Source of the DNA: RCIO01 sp965232405
GTDB lineage: Bacteria > Pseudomonadota > Alphaproteobacteria > Rhizobiales > Rhizobiaceae
Assembly: GCA_965232405.1 (NCBI GenBank)
Contig: OZ246966.1
Span: 3,782,001 to 3,846,000, forward strand
DNA: 64,000 bases
Direction: 5' to 3'
Position numbers and translations under genes: made by a program. Below, in pieces: positions 35,642 to 44,144 of the stretch. The notes below the pieces were generated by a model. The model was given only the letters and a program-made list of their open reading frames with translations. It was not told where the DNA came from and searched no databases. The stretch's first letter is position 1. Every line of letters begins with the position of its first letter.

Positions 35642-37399
35642 ATGTCGAGCCGCGCGATAAGACTCCCCCAGAACCCTGATCCGATGGAGGTCGCGGGAAG
35701 GTTCGATGCAATCGTCGTGGGGGCAGGGTCGGCCGGTTGCGTTCTCGCCAACAGGCTGTCCGAGGATCCCGAGACGCGTGTGCTTCTGGTCGAGGCGGGC
35801 CGCGACACGCCGCCGGGCGCGGTTCCGGATGACATTCGCGACAGTTATCCACATCGTGCCTACTACAATCGCGACTATCACTGGCTGGGCCTCAAGGTCG
35901 CCAACGGGGCAGGGTGGCCGTCGAACCAGGCCGCCGGCTTCAAGGCCTATGAACAGGGCCGCATCATGGGCGGCAGTTCCAGCATCAACGGCATGATGGC
36001 CATCCGAGGTCTGCCATCTGATTTCGATGAGTGGGAGGAGCAGGGGGCGACCGGCTGGGGTTGGGACGAGGTCGCACCCTATTTCCGCAAGCTGGAAACA
36101 GATCTCAATATGGTTGGCCCGCTTCACGGTGCTGAAGGCAACCTGCCGGTGCGCCGTATTCCGCGCTCGGAATGGCCGGGCTTTTCGGAAGCTGCCTGCC
36201 GCGCCCTCGAGGCCGAGGGAATTCCCTATCGCGAGGACCATAATGACGGCTCCTGCGAGGGCGTCTATCCGATGCCGATCAACAACCGGGACGACCAGCG
36301 GGTGTCATCGGCCGCAGCCAATCTGACGGCGGAGGTTCGCGCGCGGCCGAACCTCACGATTTTCACTGATACGCAGGTCGATCGAATTCTGCTCGACGAG
36401 CGAAGGGCGAGCGGGATCACCGTCCTGAAAGACGGCAAGACCGCAGCCTATGCGGCGGCCGAGGTCTTCATCTGCTGCGGCGCGTTACACTCCCCGGTCA
36501 TGCTCATGCGTTCAGGTATCGGCGACCCCCGTCATCTTGCGGCGGCGGGGCTGCAGACAGTTGTGCCGCTGTCGGGGGTCGGGAAGAATCTTCAGGATCA
36601 CCCGACAATCGGCATCGCATCCTTCATGTCGCGGGACGCCCGGCTGTCGCGTCACATGCGTCGTCACCTGCTCCTCGGGGCGCGCTACAGTTCGGGTGTC
36701 GAGGGATGCACCGAAGGCGACATGTACCTTCTGTGCGCTAACCAGGTGGCATGGCACAGCATCGGCAAACAGTTCGGGGCACTGATCGCCTGGGTCAACA
36801 AGTCCTACTCGCGCGGTCGGGTTCGCCTCGACCCCAACAACCCGCATGGTGCCCCGGATATCGATCTCAACCTGTTGAGCGACCAGCGCGATCTGGTCCG
36901 CCTCACGGACGCCCTGCACTTCATCGTCAAGCTGTACGGTTCCACGCACCTGCGCGCGATCGCGCCTGAGCCTTTCGCCGCGTCCTATACGGACCGCGAG
37001 CGGCGGCTGGGCACCATCAATCTTCCAAACCGCGCTCTTGCGGCGGCCGGTGCAATGCTGATGGACGCGAGCCGGTCTGCGCGTCGACTCATTACGCGCA
37101 GCGTGATTGCTCCGGACGGCGATCTGTCTTCGCTGATCGAAAATCACGACCGACTGGCCGAGTGGACGCTGAAGAGCGTCACGCATGGCTGGCATGCCTG
37201 TGGAACGTGCCGCATCGGCTCGCCAGACGATCCCGAGGCCGTCGTCGACAGCGACTGCCGCGTCATAGGCATCGATGGATTACGCGTCGTCGATGCCTCG
37301 GTGATGCCGTCAATCGTCAGCGCCAACACCAATCTGACCACGATGATGATCGCCGAAAAAATCGCCGATGCAGCAAGAATGAGGAGATCCGCCCAATGA
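35642..37399 (+). CDS. GMC-family FAD-dependent oxidoreductase (alcohol/choline dehydrogenase-like)
   Basis: A 585-residue flavoprotein. It has the FAD motif VVGAGSAGCVLANRLSED near residue 23, GGSSSINGMMAIRG near 108, and the C-terminal catalytic region GWHACGTCRIG (active-site His) plus SANTNLTTMM (Asn partner). The family oxidises primary alcohols to aldehydes. ATG 35642 is chosen because the earlier in-frame GTG at 35615 lies inside the operator; ATG 35684, closer to the FAD motif, is also possible. Its stop overlaps the aldehyde dehydrogenase start (ATGA), so alcohol to aldehyde to acid is the likely sequence of steps. Confidence 0.9.
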   Translation: MSSRAIRLPQNPDPMEVAGRFDAIVVGAGSAGCVLANRLSEDPETRVLLVEAGRDTPPGAVPDDIRDSYPHRAYYNRDYHWLGLKVANGAGWPSNQAAGFKAYEQGRIMGGSSSINGMMAIRGLPSDFDEWEEQGATGWGWDEVAPYFRKLETDLNMVGPLHGAEGNLPVRRIPRSEWPGFSEAACRALEAEGIPYREDHNDGSCEGVYPMPINNRDDQRVSSAAANLTAEVRARPNLTIFTDTQVDRILLDERRASGITVLKDGKTAAYAAAEVFICCGALHSPVMLMRSGIGDPRHLAAAGLQTVVPLSGVGKNLQDHPTIGIASFMSRDARLSRHMRRHLLLGARYSSGVEGCTEGDMYLLCANQVAWHSIGKQFGALIAWVNKSYSRGRVRLDPNNPHGAPDIDLNLLSDQRDLVRLTDALHFIVKLYGSTHLRAIAPEPFAASYTDRERRLGTINLPNRALAAAGAMLMDASRSARRLITRSVIAPDGDLSSLIENHDRLAEWTLKSVTHGWHACGTCRIGSPDDPEAVVDSDCRVIGIDGLRVVDASVMPSIVSANTNLTTMMIAEKIADAARMRRSAQ

Positions 37400-38874
37400 C
37401 CAATATAGCCAAGCTGGAATCCAACTCCGAGCTCTACCAGGCTTGCGGATTCTTCGTCGACGGGCAGTGGAATGTGCCTGCAGACGCGCGCCGATTGCCG
37501 GTGGTTGACCCCGCAACAGAGGAAGTGATCGGTGAGATTCCGCTGGCCCGTCCGGAAGATCTCGATGCAGCGGTGGCATCCGCGTCGCGGGCATTCGATG
37601 CGTGGAAGCGCAGCCATGCGTGGGAACGGTCCGCGATCCTGAAAGCAACCGCGCGAGCGCTGCGCGAGCGGAGTTCTCATCATGCCCGCCTGTTCAGCAT
37701 GGAGCAGGGCAAGCCGGTGGCCGAGGCCGAGCGGGAAATCGGTATGGCCGCAGATCATTTCGAATGGGCCGCCGAGGAGGCGACGCGTCTCGTCGGTCAG
37801 ATCGTTCCGGCGCGTCCCGCCGGAACCGTCACCATCATCGAACATCTGCCGGTAGGTGTCGTCGCCGCCTTCACTCCGTGGAATTTCCCGGCCCTCCAGA
37901 TCGCGGCCAAGGTCGGCTACGCGCTGGCTGCAGGCTGCACGGTTATACTAAAGGCGTCGGAGGAAGCGCCGGGCATTGCGATGCTTATTGTCCAGGCGCT
38001 GCACGATTCGGGACTGCCGGCGGGTGCGGTCAATCTGGCTTTCGGCGAACCTGCGGAAGTGTCCGAGCGCTGGCTGGCGTCTCCGCTTGTCAACGCACTG
38101 TCGTTCACCGGATCCACGCGAGTAGGCAAGCTACTTGCGCCGATGGCGGCAGCCTCCCTGAAGCGGATGACGCTCGAGTTGGGCGGGCATGCTCCGGTTA
38201 TCGTTCAGCAGGACGTTTCGCCCAAGGATTCGGCGGCCATGGTCGCTGCCGTGAAGTTCCGCAACGCCGGTCAGGCATGCGTTTCGCCGAGCCGGTTCTT
38301 CGTCCACGAAAAGGTCGCCGACGACTTCACCAAGGAAATGGTCGCCTTCGCGAGGAACCTGAAACTCGGGGCAGGCACGGATGCTGCTACTACGATGGGG
38401 CCGCTAGTTAACCGATCGCGGGTCGATGCAGCGGCGGCGCTCGTTAAGGATGCGCTGGATCGCGGTGCAACCTTACAATGTGGTGGCTCACAGCCTGCCG
38501 ACCGCAACAAGGGCTTCTTCTTCGAACCCACGGTTCTGACCAACGTGGCGCCCGACAGCCGGATCATGATCGAGGAGCCGTTCGCGCCGATCGCGCCGAT
38601 CATCTCATTCGGCGACTCCGACGACGTGATCGCCATGGCCAACGATGTCGATTATGGGCTCGGCGGCTATGTGCTGTGCAACGACGAGGCGCTGGCCTCG
38701 CGAACGGCGGCGGGACTGGATGTTGGCATGGTCGGCATCAATAACCTCGCCCTTGCGGGCGCCGACACACCGTTTGGCGGCGTCAAGTCCAGCGGACTGG
38801 GTCGCGAAGGCGGACCGGGCGCACTCGAAGAATTCCTTCAGAAAAAGATGGTGAAGCAGACAGTGAAGGCGTGA
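37396..38874 (+). CDS. NAD(P)-dependent aldehyde dehydrogenase (succinate-semialdehyde dehydrogenase-like)
   Basis: A 492-residue aldehyde dehydrogenase. It has FTPWNFP near residue 158, the nucleotide-binding FTGSTRVGK near 237, the general base Glu in LELGGHAP near 260 and the catalytic Cys in NAGQACVSPSRF near 294. Length and motifs fit the GabD-type branch, but the true substrate is probably the aldehyde from the GMC enzyme or from the aldolase downstream. It overlaps the GMC gene by 4 bp. Confidence 0.92.
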   Translation: MTNIAKLESNSELYQACGFFVDGQWNVPADARRLPVVDPATEEVIGEIPLARPEDLDAAVASASRAFDAWKRSHAWERSAILKATARALRERSSHHARLFSMEQGKPVAEAEREIGMAADHFEWAAEEATRLVGQIVPARPAGTVTIIEHLPVGVVAAFTPWNFPALQIAAKVGYALAAGCTVILKASEEAPGIAMLIVQALHDSGLPAGAVNLAFGEPAEVSERWLASPLVNALSFTGSTRVGKLLAPMAAASLKRMTLELGGHAPVIVQQDVSPKDSAAMVAAVKFRNAGQACVSPSRFFVHEKVADDFTKEMVAFARNLKLGAGTDAATTMGPLVNRSRVDAAAALVKDALDRGATLQCGGSQPADRNKGFFFEPTVLTNVAPDSRIMIEEPFAPIAPIISFGDSDDVIAMANDVDYGLGGYVLCNDEALASRTAAGLDVGMVGINNLALAGADTPFGGVKSSGLGREGGPGALEEFLQKKMVKQTVKA

Positions 38875-38912
38875 CGCGAGGCGCCGGGGACAAGGGACGG
38901 CTGAGAGGGGTC

Positions 38913-39422
38913 ATGGAAAAGGCACTACGGCGTATCTGTCATATCTTGATGCTGATGGGCGGCGCCGGCGTCGTGCTGATGATGCTGAATGTCACTCTCG
39001 ACGTTGTCCTGAAGGCGTTCTGGAATACGCCGATACAGGGTACGCTCGAAATATCGTCCTACTACTACATGGTCGCCATCGTCATGCTTCCAATGGCGCT
39101 GGTCGAACTCGACGACGAGCATGTAGTCGTCGATCTTGTCTACAACCGTCTCCCCGGCTGGGTTCAGCGCATCGTGTTGGTCATCGCCTGCGCAGCGGCG
39201 GTGGCTATCCTCGCGGTGATGACGTGGCGCACAGGTCAGGATGCAATCCGGGCGTGGCGTGTAGGCGAAGTGGTGATGGGCAGCCGCGAGGTTATCGTGT
39301 GGCCTGCGCGGGTGATGCTCCCGATTGGGTTCGGCCTTTCCACTGTGGCGGCCGGCCTTCGAATGGTGATGGCGCTTCTCGGCAAGCCGATGACCCGTGC
39401 GATCCATGAGGCAACGGCATGA
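38913..39422 (+). CDS. TRAP transporter small permease (DctQ-like)
   Basis: A 169-residue membrane protein with four hydrophobic segments, the usual DctQ layout; GTLEISSYYYMVAIVMLPMA is typical of the family. ATG 38913 follows GAGAGGGG. An in-frame GTG at 38871 overlapping the previous stop is an alternative that adds 14 residues. The protein works with the DctM and DctP proteins encoded next in secondary, sodium-driven uptake. Confidence 0.88.
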   Translation: MEKALRRICHILMLMGGAGVVLMMLNVTLDVVLKAFWNTPIQGTLEISSYYYMVAIVMLPMALVELDDEHVVVDLVYNRLPGWVQRIVLVIACAAAVAILAVMTWRTGQDAIRAWRVGEVVMGSREVIVWPARVMLPIGFGLSTVAAGLRMVMALLGKPMTRAIHEATA

Positions 39423-40729
39423 GCAACCTGGACATAGGGTGGATCGGGATCGGCTGTCTATTCGGGCTGCTGGCTCTGCGAATGTCGATCGGCGTTGCGC
39501 TGATGATCGTGTCGTTTGTCGGCATCTGGATCATGCTGAACCTTCCCGCCGCGTTCGGAATTGTCAGCGCACTGCCCTTCAACCTGATCGGCGACTGGTC
39601 GCTGACGGCCATTCCGATGTTCCTCTTCATGGGGTTCATCGCCGCCAATACGGGCATGACGTCCGGTGCTTTCGACCTGCTGCGTCTGCTCCTGCGACGG
39701 GTACCCGGCGGACTGGCTTCGTCGGCCGTCGGCGCCTGCGGAATGTTCGCCGCAGCATCGGGATCCAGCATTGCGACCACCGCCGCCATGTCGCGCATCG
39801 CCGTGCCGGAGATGCTGAAGGCGGGGTACCAACCGTCCCTGGCCACCGGCGTTGTGGCGGCTTCCGGCACGCTGGGTTCTCTCATCCCCCCGTCAATCCT
39901 GATGGTGCTCTACGGCATCTTCACCGAGCAATCGATCGGCCAGCTCTTCATCGCGGGCATTATTCCGGGGGTGCTGTCGGCGCTCATCTACATGGCAATG
40001 ATCACCATCCGCTGCGCCCGGAATCCTAAGCTCGCACCTACGGCGAATGTGGTGTTCGACCGCGCCAAACTGTTCCGTTTGATCCTGTCGGTCTGGCCGT
40101 TCCCGGTTCTGGTGCTGGGCGTACTGGGTGGCATTTTCGCCGGGCTTTTCACCCCGACAGAAGCGGGTGCGGTGGGTGCCTCGCTGGCACTCTTGGTGGC
40201 GATCATTCGCCGGGAGGCGACACGCGAAGCGCTTTGGCTGGCGGTTCGCCAGACGGTCGTCGCGACCTCGTCGATCTTTTTCCTGACCATCGGCGCCGTG
40301 ATGTTCACCCGTTTCATGGGCCTGTCGGGCGTGCCGCATGCGATGTCGGACGCGATGCTCGCGGTTTCCGACAACCAGATTGTCATCATCATCATGATTG
40401 CCGCTCTCTACGTGGTGCTCGGGATGTTCATCGACTCGATCGGACTCATGCTGCTGACACTTCCGGCCCTGCTGCCGGTTCTGGATGCAGCCGACGTCAA
40501 CATGATCTGGTTCGGCATCATCACGATCAAGCTTCTCGAGATCGGCCTCGTTACGCCGCCTGTCGGACTCAATCTCTACGTGCTGCACAGCGCACTATCG
40601 GGACGGGTTCGGCTCGGAGACATCATCTCCGGCGCCACCTGGTTCGTCGCCATGGACTTGGTGACGCTCGCTCTTCTGATCGCGTTCCCCGTGATCAGTC
40701 TCTACCTGCCGTCTTTGATGGCAGGCTAA
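39419..40729 (+). CDS. TRAP transporter large permease (DctM-like)
   Basis: A 436-residue membrane protein with about 12 hydrophobic segments. Family features include AIPMFLFMGFIAANTGM, AASGSSIATTAAMSRIAVPEM, TLGSLIPPSILMVLYGI and FTPTEAGAVGA. This is the ion-coupled transport channel of the TRAP system. It overlaps the DctQ gene by 4 bp (ATGA). Confidence 0.94.
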   Translation: MSNLDIGWIGIGCLFGLLALRMSIGVALMIVSFVGIWIMLNLPAAFGIVSALPFNLIGDWSLTAIPMFLFMGFIAANTGMTSGAFDLLRLLLRRVPGGLASSAVGACGMFAAASGSSIATTAAMSRIAVPEMLKAGYQPSLATGVVAASGTLGSLIPPSILMVLYGIFTEQSIGQLFIAGIIPGVLSALIYMAMITIRCARNPKLAPTANVVFDRAKLFRLILSVWPFPVLVLGVLGGIFAGLFTPTEAGAVGASLALLVAIIRREATREALWLAVRQTVVATSSIFFLTIGAVMFTRFMGLSGVPHAMSDAMLAVSDNQIVIIIMIAALYVVLGMFIDSIGLMLLTLPALLPVLDAADVNMIWFGIITIKLLEIGLVTPPVGLNLYVLHSALSGRVRLGDIISGATWFVAMDLVTLALLIAFPVISLYLPSLMAG

Positions 40730-40757
40730 CCAAACCCACAAAGGAAGGGGCTCAGCT

Positions 40758-41888
40758 ATGCATAAAGTGAGGACTTTGACAGGTGCAGCAGCGCTGCTTG
40801 CCGCGTCGGTTTCGGCGCCGGCGCTCGCAGCCGACTACAACGCCAACATCTTCTTTGCAGACAGCCATTCGCTGGCGCGCGGACCATACAACGAGTTCGC
40901 CAAGAAGGTAGCTGAAGCGACTGATGGTTCGGTCAACTTTACGGTATTCACCGGCGGTTCGCTCTTGCCACCAAATGCATCGATGCAGGGCGTCAGTGAT
41001 GGCGTTGCCCAAGTCTCCTACCATGCCGGCACCTACACGCCCGCCGAACTGCCCGTGAACAATCTCATCGGCAACATCCCGTTCTACAAGTCCGACGCGG
41101 CGGTGATCGCTCTCGCATCAACCGAGTTCGGTCTCACCAACCAGGCCGCGCTGGACGAGTGGAAGAAGAACGGTATCGTCTACGGCGGCGGTTATTCCAC
41201 GGCAGCCTACAACCTGATCTGCTCGTCCAAGGTCGAAACGCTGGCCGACGTGAAGGGCAAGCGGATGCGCATGGCCGGCGGCGCCTGGTCCCGTTGGGCC
41301 GAACATGTCGGTGCCGTGCCGGTATCCGTACCTTCGAGCGAAATGTATATCGGTCTCGATACTGGCTCGCTCGATTGCGCGGTCACGCCCGGCGACTCGC
41401 TGGTGACGTTCAGCCTCACCGATGTGACCGAGTCGATCAACACGCTGTCGGTTGGCAACTACTATGCCGGCTTCCTGTGGGGGTATAACCCGGCATTCTG
41501 GGCCGGTCTCACTGCCGAGGAGCGCAGCGCGCTGTTCGACCAGATGGCCTACTATCTCGTCAAAGGCACAATGGACAACGTTTCGGATGCCGATGGCGCA
41601 ATCGCCGATGCGGTAGGATCGGGCAAGCTGACAACAGTAGAGCCTGACGATGCGCTGAAGAACGCGCTGGCCGAATTCGCGGCCGCTGACGAAGCTGCCG
41701 TCATCGAGGAAGCCCAGGGTCGCGGTGTGGAAAATGCCGAGCAGATACTGGCCGACTACAAGGCGATCGTCGACAAGTGGGCCGGGCTTCTGGAAGGCGT
41801 CGACCGTTCGGACATCGAAGCAATGGCCGATCTGGCCCGGGCCGAGATTTACGGCAAGCTAGACGCTTCGACCTATGGCGTCGACTGA
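40758..41888 (+). CDS. TRAP transporter periplasmic binding protein (DctP-like)
   Basis: A 376-residue secreted protein with a signal peptide ending in APALAA. The DctP fold is visible in SHSLARGPYNEFAKKVAEAT and in GKRMRMAGGAWSRW, which carries the arginine that usually grips the ligand carboxylate. This implies an organic-acid or amino-acid-like substrate. AAGGAAGGGG precedes the ATG. A 14-bp hairpin with a GAAA loop follows the stop. Confidence 0.92.
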   Translation: MHKVRTLTGAAALLAASVSAPALAADYNANIFFADSHSLARGPYNEFAKKVAEATDGSVNFTVFTGGSLLPPNASMQGVSDGVAQVSYHAGTYTPAELPVNNLIGNIPFYKSDAAVIALASTEFGLTNQAALDEWKKNGIVYGGGYSTAAYNLICSSKVETLADVKGKRMRMAGGAWSRWAEHVGAVPVSVPSSEMYIGLDTGSLDCAVTPGDSLVTFSLTDVTESINTLSVGNYYAGFLWGYNPAFWAGLTAEERSALFDQMAYYLVKGTMDNVSDADGAIADAVGSGKLTTVEPDDALKNALAEFAAADEAAVIEEAQGRGVENAEQILADYKAIVDKWAGLLEGVDRSDIEAMADLARAEIYGKLDASTYGVD

Positions 41889-41908
41889 TCGATCAGAAAA
41901 GAAAGCAG

Positions 41909-41940
41909 CCGATGCCGTTCGCGAAAGCGAGCGGCGTCGG
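41909..41940 (+). terminator. Hairpin after the DctP gene
   Basis: A 14-bp stem with two G-T wobbles is closed by a C(GAAA)G tetraloop and begins 20 bases after the stop. No T-run follows. As with the four ABC binding-protein genes, a stable hairpin sits directly behind a binding-protein gene. Confidence 0.65.
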
Positions 41941-42366
41941 TCCTCTCCTGTGCGCAAGACGTGGGGCGGTTATCTGGCGCGGCTCCTCAACTGCGCGGTG
42001 GCATCGGCTGCACAGGCTTTCGCCCGCTGCCCGCCGGGGCGCAGCGGCAGAACGTGGCACTAGGAGCCACCAGATGCGGCCCTCAGGCACTTCATCGGCG
42101 CATGAGCTTGTAAGGCGTCTCTATGGTGGTGAGACTGGGCTCAATCGTGGCGCCGTCGGTGGGCGAGCCAAAAGCAGTCAGCGCAAGGCGCAATGGTCGC
42201 CCAACCATGCTGGCGGCCGTCTGTTCAGGAATTCGAGATACCGCGACGGCGATGTGATCGTCGCGGAAGAGATGCCGGTTGTCCTGCAGATCGGCCTTTC
42301 ACCGGAGGCGCGGTGACCCGCCTCCAAACCAATACAAAGCAGCATTACGCAACCTGGAGATCGGCA
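41941..42366 (+). other. Gap with possible decayed coding sequence
   Basis: No intact gene is supported in these 426 bp. A frame from about 42073 to 42316 reads LVRRLYGGETGLNRGAV near its start and YRDGDVIVAEEM near its end, loosely like the two ends of a fumarylacetoacetate-hydrolase-family protein with the middle missing, but the resemblance is weak. Remnants here would fit the decayed ATPase gene 1.1 kb downstream. Confidence 0.25.
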
Positions 42367-43512
42367 ATGAACGGCAACCTTGGACCCAATGAACACCTGA
42401 TCGGCCAGGAGGGTTCGCGCAATCGCATCCTGACGCCTTCGCTGGTGCTCGATCTCGATGCGCTGGAGCACAATATCGCAACAATGGCGGCTCACTTCGC
42501 CAAGCTGCCGGAGGGTATGCGGCCGCATGCCAAGACGCACAAGTCGGCCGATATCGCCAAGCGTCAGATCGAAGCGGGCGCGGTGGGCATCTGTTGCGCC
42601 AAGCTCGGCGAGGCAGCCGCCATGGCCGCCGAAGGCATACAGAACATCCTGTTGACCTCGCCGATCGTAATTCCGAACAAGATCGAGCGGGTCATAGAGC
42701 TCAACATGCAGATGGATGAACTGATCCTTGCCGTCGATTGCGAGTTGACGGTCGATCTGCTTTGCGCGGCCGTCGGGAGCGGCGGCAAGCCGATGCGCGT
42801 CGTCGTCGATCTCGGCGTCGGCAAGAACCGTACCGGCTGCCCGACCATCGAGGCCGCTGTCGCGCTTGCGCGCATCATCAAGACCAAACCGGAACTGAAG
42901 CTGATGGGGCTCCAGTGTTACGCGGGCGCCATCCAGCACATTGAGGATTACGATACCCGCCATGCCGAGGCAATGAAGATCATGGACCGGATCGCGCAGG
43001 CGAAGGACGTCATGACAGAGGCTGTTGGTACCCTGCAGATCGTTACGGGCGGCGGAACGGGTACGTTCGATATCGACCCCGAGGCACGGGTATTCACCGA
43101 CATGCAGGTCGGCTCCTATGTCTTCATGGACGTTGAATATAATGCGGTGAACCGCAAGGACGGGACATCAGGACCGTTCAAAACGTCGCTTTTCGTCCAG
43201 ACCACGGTGATCAGCGCCAATGTGGCGGAGCGCGCAACGACCGACGGCGGGTTCAAGGCGTTCGCAATGGATGGCCCGCGGCCGATGATCCACGATGGTG
43301 CGCCGGTTGGGACCAGCTACGAGTTCCTCGGCGACGAGCATGGCTGCCTCGTCTATGCGCAATCTTCCAATGGCTCGCGCGTCGGCGACATCGTGAACTG
43401 CGTGACCCCGCACTGCGACCCGACGGTCAACCTTTACGACTTCTATCACTGCGTCCGCGGCGACACGCTGGTCGATATCTGGCCAATCCACGGTCGCGGC
43501 CAGAGCTGGTAA
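42367..43512 (+). CDS. D-threonine aldolase / D-serine dehydratase-family PLP enzyme
   Basis: A 381-residue fold-type III PLP enzyme (alanine-racemase-like N-terminal barrel). The PLP lysine is in RPHAKTHKS near residue 60. The C-terminal metal site reads PHCDPTVNLYD: counting from the invariant Thr, the metal ligands are His and Asp, the pattern reported for D-threonine aldolases, whereas D-serine dehydratases have His and Cys. It likely cleaves a D-beta-hydroxy amino acid to glycine and an aldehyde, which would supply the aldehyde dehydrogenase of the same cluster. GGAG precedes the ATG. Confidence 0.85.
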   Translation: MNGNLGPNEHLIGQEGSRNRILTPSLVLDLDALEHNIATMAAHFAKLPEGMRPHAKTHKSADIAKRQIEAGAVGICCAKLGEAAAMAAEGIQNILLTSPIVIPNKIERVIELNMQMDELILAVDCELTVDLLCAAVGSGGKPMRVVVDLGVGKNRTGCPTIEAAVALARIIKTKPELKLMGLQCYAGAIQHIEDYDTRHAEAMKIMDRIAQAKDVMTEAVGTLQIVTGGGTGTFDIDPEARVFTDMQVGSYVFMDVEYNAVNRKDGTSGPFKTSLFVQTTVISANVAERATTDGGFKAFAMDGPRPMIHDGAPVGTSYEFLGDEHGCLVYAQSSNGSRVGDIVNCVTPHCDPTVNLYDFYHCVRGDTLVDIWPIHGRGQSW

Positions 43513-43526
43513 GCGGAGCGGAATTG

Positions 43527-43942
43527 ATGACCGACGACGCCGTCAAGATGAAAAACATCAGCCAGGCCGTTGGCGGTCTTCAGGCCGTCTACGATGTCTC
43601 ACTGCCGATCCATCCGGATCAGTGCCTGACATTGTCGGACACGACGGGGCCGGTAAGTCGACGCTGATCAATATCCTCCCAGGAGCACACCGACCCGATT
43701 CTGGCGAGATATGGATCAGCGGCGAGAGGGTTTCTATCAGCGGGCCACGGGCACCCGCGCATTTGGCATCGAGCCTCTCTGCCAGGCCCTGGCGCTTTCG
43801 GACAACCTCGACGCGTCGTCCAATCTTTTTACAGGCCGCGAATTGACCAAGTGATTTGGGGTTTTCGACAAGAAGAGGATGGCTGCTGAGGCGCAGGCGG
43901 CCATCCAGCGCATCAATCCGCAGCCGGATCGGGAAAATGCTT
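43527..43942 (+). pseudogene. Decayed sugar-ABC ATPase (RbsA/XylG-like), N-terminal fragment
   Basis: Pieces of a sugar-importer ATPase appear in successive reading frames. The first is MKNISQAVGGLQAVYDVSL from the start at 43527. After a frame change comes a P-loop, GHDGAGKSTLINILPGAHR, with SGEIWISGE. After another change come LALSDNLDASSNLFTGREL, a stop, and then KKRMAAEAQAAIQRINPQPD. An intact protein would be about 260 residues or more; this remnant covers about 135 and ends next to tRNA-Ser. At least two frameshifts and one stop make it non-functional. It follows the aldolase gene by 14 bp. Confidence 0.85.
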
Positions 43943-43954
43943 TCGCCGGGAAAA

Positions 43955-44045
<91 letters not shown>

Positions 44046-44144
44046 GAGCCCCGCATTTGCAGAGCAGGCGCGTCTCCTCTAGTGCGCGCCGCAAAGTCGT
44101 GTCAACAAACGTCCTGTTCAAAGTCGCCGGCAAGGGGAGGTTTC

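Noticed and set aside
41777..42316. Plus-strand frame running from inside dctP into the gap
   Set aside because: Its first part is an out-of-frame reading of dctP; only the tail lies in the gap and it was reported as a possible remnant instead.
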